From assembly GCF_035046505.1 (NCBI RefSeq), contig NC_089826.1:76996754-77060753 (forward strand): DNA of 64,000 bases, given 5' to 3'. The first letter of the stretch is position 1. Each line of letters starts with the position of its first letter. The notes beneath the pieces are model-generated. The model saw only the letters and a program-made list of their open reading frames with translations. It was not told the DNA's origin and did not search any database. This DNA comes from Tiliqua scincoides. Its lineage: Eukaryota; Chordata; Lepidosauria; Squamata; Scincidae. Position numbers and translations under genes: made by a program. Positions 61,070 through 64,000 of the stretch are shown here, piece by piece.

Positions 61070-62976
61070 CAGGGGTCGGCAACCTTAAACACTCAAAGAG
61101 CCATTTGGATCCGTTTTCCGGAGGAAAAAAAAACCTCAGGAGCCACAAAACCATTTTGGCATCTAAAATGAAGATAATACTGCATATATAGTTTTTTTTT
61201 TTTTACCTTTATGCTCTTATAGGTCCCATTTTTATAATGTAGCCCCCTCTTGTAGCTTTTAGTTAGTTTTGTCATACATTCTTGTCCTGTGTTTTCAGAC
61301 GCCTGGTCCTCTACGGTGTTTTGCCTGATTCCAAGGCCATTCTCTGCCTGGAGAATTATGCCCACTTTAAGCAAATTAGCTCCCCTTCTTTCCCCCAACA
61401 AATGACCCTGGTTCTGCCCTGTAGTCCTGCTGGACCCCACCTCCAGGGTAGCTCGCCTGTTCAACCTGCAGAGGTCCTCTCTCCTGTGAGCAGCCTCCCA
61501 CCACTACAGCAGCCCCTTGGTCCTCAGCAGGTCTTGGGCACAGCAGCCACACTTCAAACTCCAGTGTCTCTAGCAGTCCCTTAGTCACAAAGTCAGTCAG
61601 AGTATCCAGGGCAGAGTCCAAAGTCAATAAGCCAAGTCACAGTCCAAGATCAGATTCCAAAGTTAGTCAAATCAGTCAGAGTATCCAAGTCAAAGTCAAT
61701 AAGGCCAGTCAGTCTCCCCTCCAACCTGCACTCCTTCTACAACCCACACCCCCTTCCTCAGGTGCCATTATATCCCTGAGGGCCCTATTGCCTTCAAGTG
61801 GCTGCAGCTGTGCAGCACACTCTGCTGGATGCCCAGGCCTTACCCTTAAAGGGGCCACTGCTGACACCACATCTACCTCCTCACAAGATCTTCCAGGATT
61901 CCAATACATATGACGGTTATGACATCTGCTTATCTTACATGGATACTAAAGAACTCCCCCCACCTTCCAGAGGCACCCTGCTGGAAGGAAAAAAGGACAC
62001 AGACTCCAGAGGTGGGGAAGAGAAGAAGCCGGGGGGGGGGGGGCAGCCACAGGCCGGCTTCTGCCCTGTCTGCCTGCCTGCCCTCCCTCACTCAGGCTGC
62101 AACCCTCTCCACACTATCCTGGGAGTAAGCCCCATTGACTACAATGGGACTTCTGAGCAGACAAGTTGGTTGGAGCTCTCAGGTTGCAGTCCTCTCCACA
62201 CTTTCCTTGGAGGAAGCCTCACTGACTACTTGTGAGTAGACCTGCATAGGAGGGAGCTGAGGCTGCAGCCCTCCACACCTTCCTGGGAGGAAGCCTCACT
62301 GACTACAGCAGGGCTTACTTGTGAGTAGACCTGCACAGGAGGAGGCTGAGGCTACAACCCTCCACGCCTTCCTGGGAGTAGCCCAGGGACTACATCGGGG
62401 CTTACTCTTGAACAGACCTGCGTGGGCTCCCACTCACTCACCCGTCCTTGCGCTTGGCCTTGAGCAGGCTCCAAGGCTGCCATCCCAGGCACCCTTTCCT
62501 AGGAGTAAGCTTCATCTGCTGTAATGGGGCTTACTACTGAGTAGACACACAGGATGTCTCCTCTGCTGTGGAGGAAAAGCCTCTCCTTGCACTGAGTGGG
62601 GACCTGCTCAAGGAAAGGCGGGCTGCAAGGGCTCGCAATGGCTGAGGAGGAGGGCAGCTCAGGATTGGCTGGTGGTCAGCCAGTGAGGGGCCCTGAGCCA
62701 TTCCAACAGGAAAAGCCAGGAGCCTTCTGGATGCTGATTGGCTGAGCCTGCTGGAGAGTTGGGGAAGGGAAAAACAGGGAGCTTAAGCCTGCAGAGCAGG
62801 CAGAATTGAAAAGGGAAACCAATGTGGGGCAGGTGGGGGTGAAGGGAGAAGAGGGCAGTGAGCGGAGGGAAGCAGCCTGCCCTCCCAGCACAGGTGCCTC
62901 CTGTTAACCCCTTTGCCACTTTCACCGGGAGGAGCTGAAGCAGACAGCTGAAAGAGCCGCAGGTTGCCGGCCTCTG
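61070..62976. mobile_element. 1.9-kb hAT element (TIR CAGGGGTCGGCAACCT)
   Basis: The ends CAGGGGTCGGCAACCTTAAA and AGGTTGCCGGCCTCTG are inverted and flanked by the exact 8-bp duplication GCCTAGCC (61062-61069, 62977-62984). The interior has direct-repeat tracts (CAAAGTCAATAAG, 61600-61710), a G13 run (62031-62043) and an array of five MITE-like units (62093-62550). No transposase frame was recognised. SEPSECS intron 2. Confidence 0.92.
62093..62550. repeat. Array of five TGCAATCCTA-type units inside the hAT element
   Basis: Units begin near 62093, 62180, 62261, 62349 and 62470. Each has GGCTGCAACCCTC-like, CCTGGGAGTAAGCC-like and GAGTAGACCTGC-like blocks. Confidence 0.75.
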
Positions 62977-63409
62977 GCCTAGCCCCTTAGAAGATTTTGG
63001 AAAAGATTATACATTTAATGTGAGAGAACTACAAACAGAAACAAACTTTTACTTTCAAATCTGCCCAGTGTCCAAGGCAAAGAGCCTGGAAAGGTAAAGT
63101 AGAAAATTCGTCCAACCCTGGGAAAGTAAGCATAGTAGTTTTTCATCATGTGATGGCTGATGGATTATCAGCACTGTTACTGGACAGGAGGGGGTGTGCA
63201 TATAGTGTAGGCACCTTCTCTGGCACTTCACAGATGAGAAACACTACCAGAGCAGACAAGAATATCTTCTGATTCAGTTTAGTTTCTTTGATCCAGAGGA
63301 TGAGCTGGTTCATGGTTTCTTAAAAAAAAGTAGTTATGATATATGGCAGATACTGTGCTCCTCATGTGAGTAGATCATTATTATGAGCAGATTTTTGCAT
63401 GTTTTAGAG

Positions 63410-63720
63410 CAGCGATTTTCAATGTTTATGATCTCTGTGGTCTTCACCTCCTGTAATCTTTCTTCCGGCATCCAGGAGACTCTTCCAAGTTCTGTGGCTC
63501 TGTTCATAAAGCAGCTGTCTATAGTAATGAATTCGCCCTTTTTCATCTACCAGCTCCTTCGAGCCAGTGGAGGGACAGACAATTACTGTAAAATCAGACC
63601 CATAGAACCCAGAAGAGTTTTTCAGTGAAGTTCAACAACTGTGTTCCAAACTCCCATGGTACACCTGTGGATCTTTGGCAGCGCACCAGTGTGCCACAGC
63701 GCTCAGGCTGGAAATTGCTG
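63410..63720. mobile_element. Non-autonomous hAT-like element
   Basis: It starts CAGCGATTTTCAATG and ends GGAAATTGCTG, with flanks TTTTAGAG and TTTTATAA (6 of 8). SEPSECS intron 2. Confidence 0.68.
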
Positions 63721-63769
63721 TTTTATAACATACAGCTTAATAATAATAATGTTAATAATAATAATACAG

Positions 63770-63856
63770 GCTGTAATCCTACACATACTTGCCTAGGAGT
63801 AAGTCCCATTGAACTCAGTAGGGCTTATTTCTGAATAGACATGTGTAGGATTGCAT
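63770..63856. repeat. Fold-back MITE, TGCAATCCTA family
   Basis: A well-preserved copy: CTGTAATCCTACACATACTT at the left and ATGTGTAGGATTGCA at the right. Confidence 0.85.
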
Positions 63857-64000
63857 TATTAGTATGCTGGAAATTCCTCACTGGTATGTTAGGAAATATT
63901 AGCTTAGTGAAGTGGAATTCGGGAGTGAAGAAATAAATTATGCATTTTTTCTATTTCAAGTTAATTAGTTTTACAGTAGAGCATTTGCCCTTCATCGCTA

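Noticed and set aside
63977-64000. TTTTACAG near the right edge as the SEPSECS exon 3 acceptor
   Set aside because: The bases after it do not encode the expected FIHGIGRSGD, so it is a chance acceptor.

Overview
This is vertebrate nuclear DNA, very probably from a squamate reptile (lizard or snake). The host genes have many short exons with canonical GT-AG sites spread over long introns. The repeats are of the kinds known from squamates: CR1/L3 LINE 3' ends with the ACATAAGAAC-type tail, an L1 with divergent ORF2, a 5S rRNA-derived SINE, CORE-SINE and tRNA-SINE copies, and very many hAT and fold-back MITEs. I saw no bacterial features, CRISPR, tRNA genes, or recognisable LTR or other virus-derived element.

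Four host genes were found by conceptual splicing and recall of their orthologues. From left to right they are ANAPC4 (minus strand, N-terminal 4 coding exons, 1596-4099, with a 5' UTR exon probably near 6.3 kb), ZCCHC4 (minus, complete, 13 coding exons, 7957-19596, 489 codons), PI4K2B (minus, complete, 10 coding exons, 24397-44668, 499 codons) and SEPSECS (plus, first two coding exons, 52686-60762, continuing past the right edge). This is the SEPSECS/PI4K2B/ZCCHC4/ANAPC4 block known from human 4p15.2, with the same order and relative orientation. PI4K2B, ZCCHC4 and ANAPC4 run head-to-tail, and SEPSECS is divergent from PI4K2B with about 8 kb between start codons. The genes are functionally unrelated (lipid kinase, rRNA methyltransferase, APC/C subunit, selenocysteine-tRNA synthesis), so this is conserved synteny rather than an operon-like unit.

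The remaining sequence is introns and intergenic DNA dominated by transposable elements, often nested. SEPSECS intron 1 holds a 14-bp-TSD-flanked L1 with the structure expected from twin priming, interrupted by a Tigger-like DNA transposon and a tRNA-SINE. It also holds an AT-rich block and a perfect 34-bp-arm hairpin. Directly upstream of the PI4K2B start codon lies a five-unit tandem array of GC-box/NRF1-like modules, most units also carrying a consensus 5' splice site on the PI4K2B strand.

I did not find a clearly new biological system. The most interesting observations are the PI4K2B promoter array, the near-perfect hairpins, the twin-primed L1 with its nested insertions, and a 53-bp templated patch inside the Tigger-like element.
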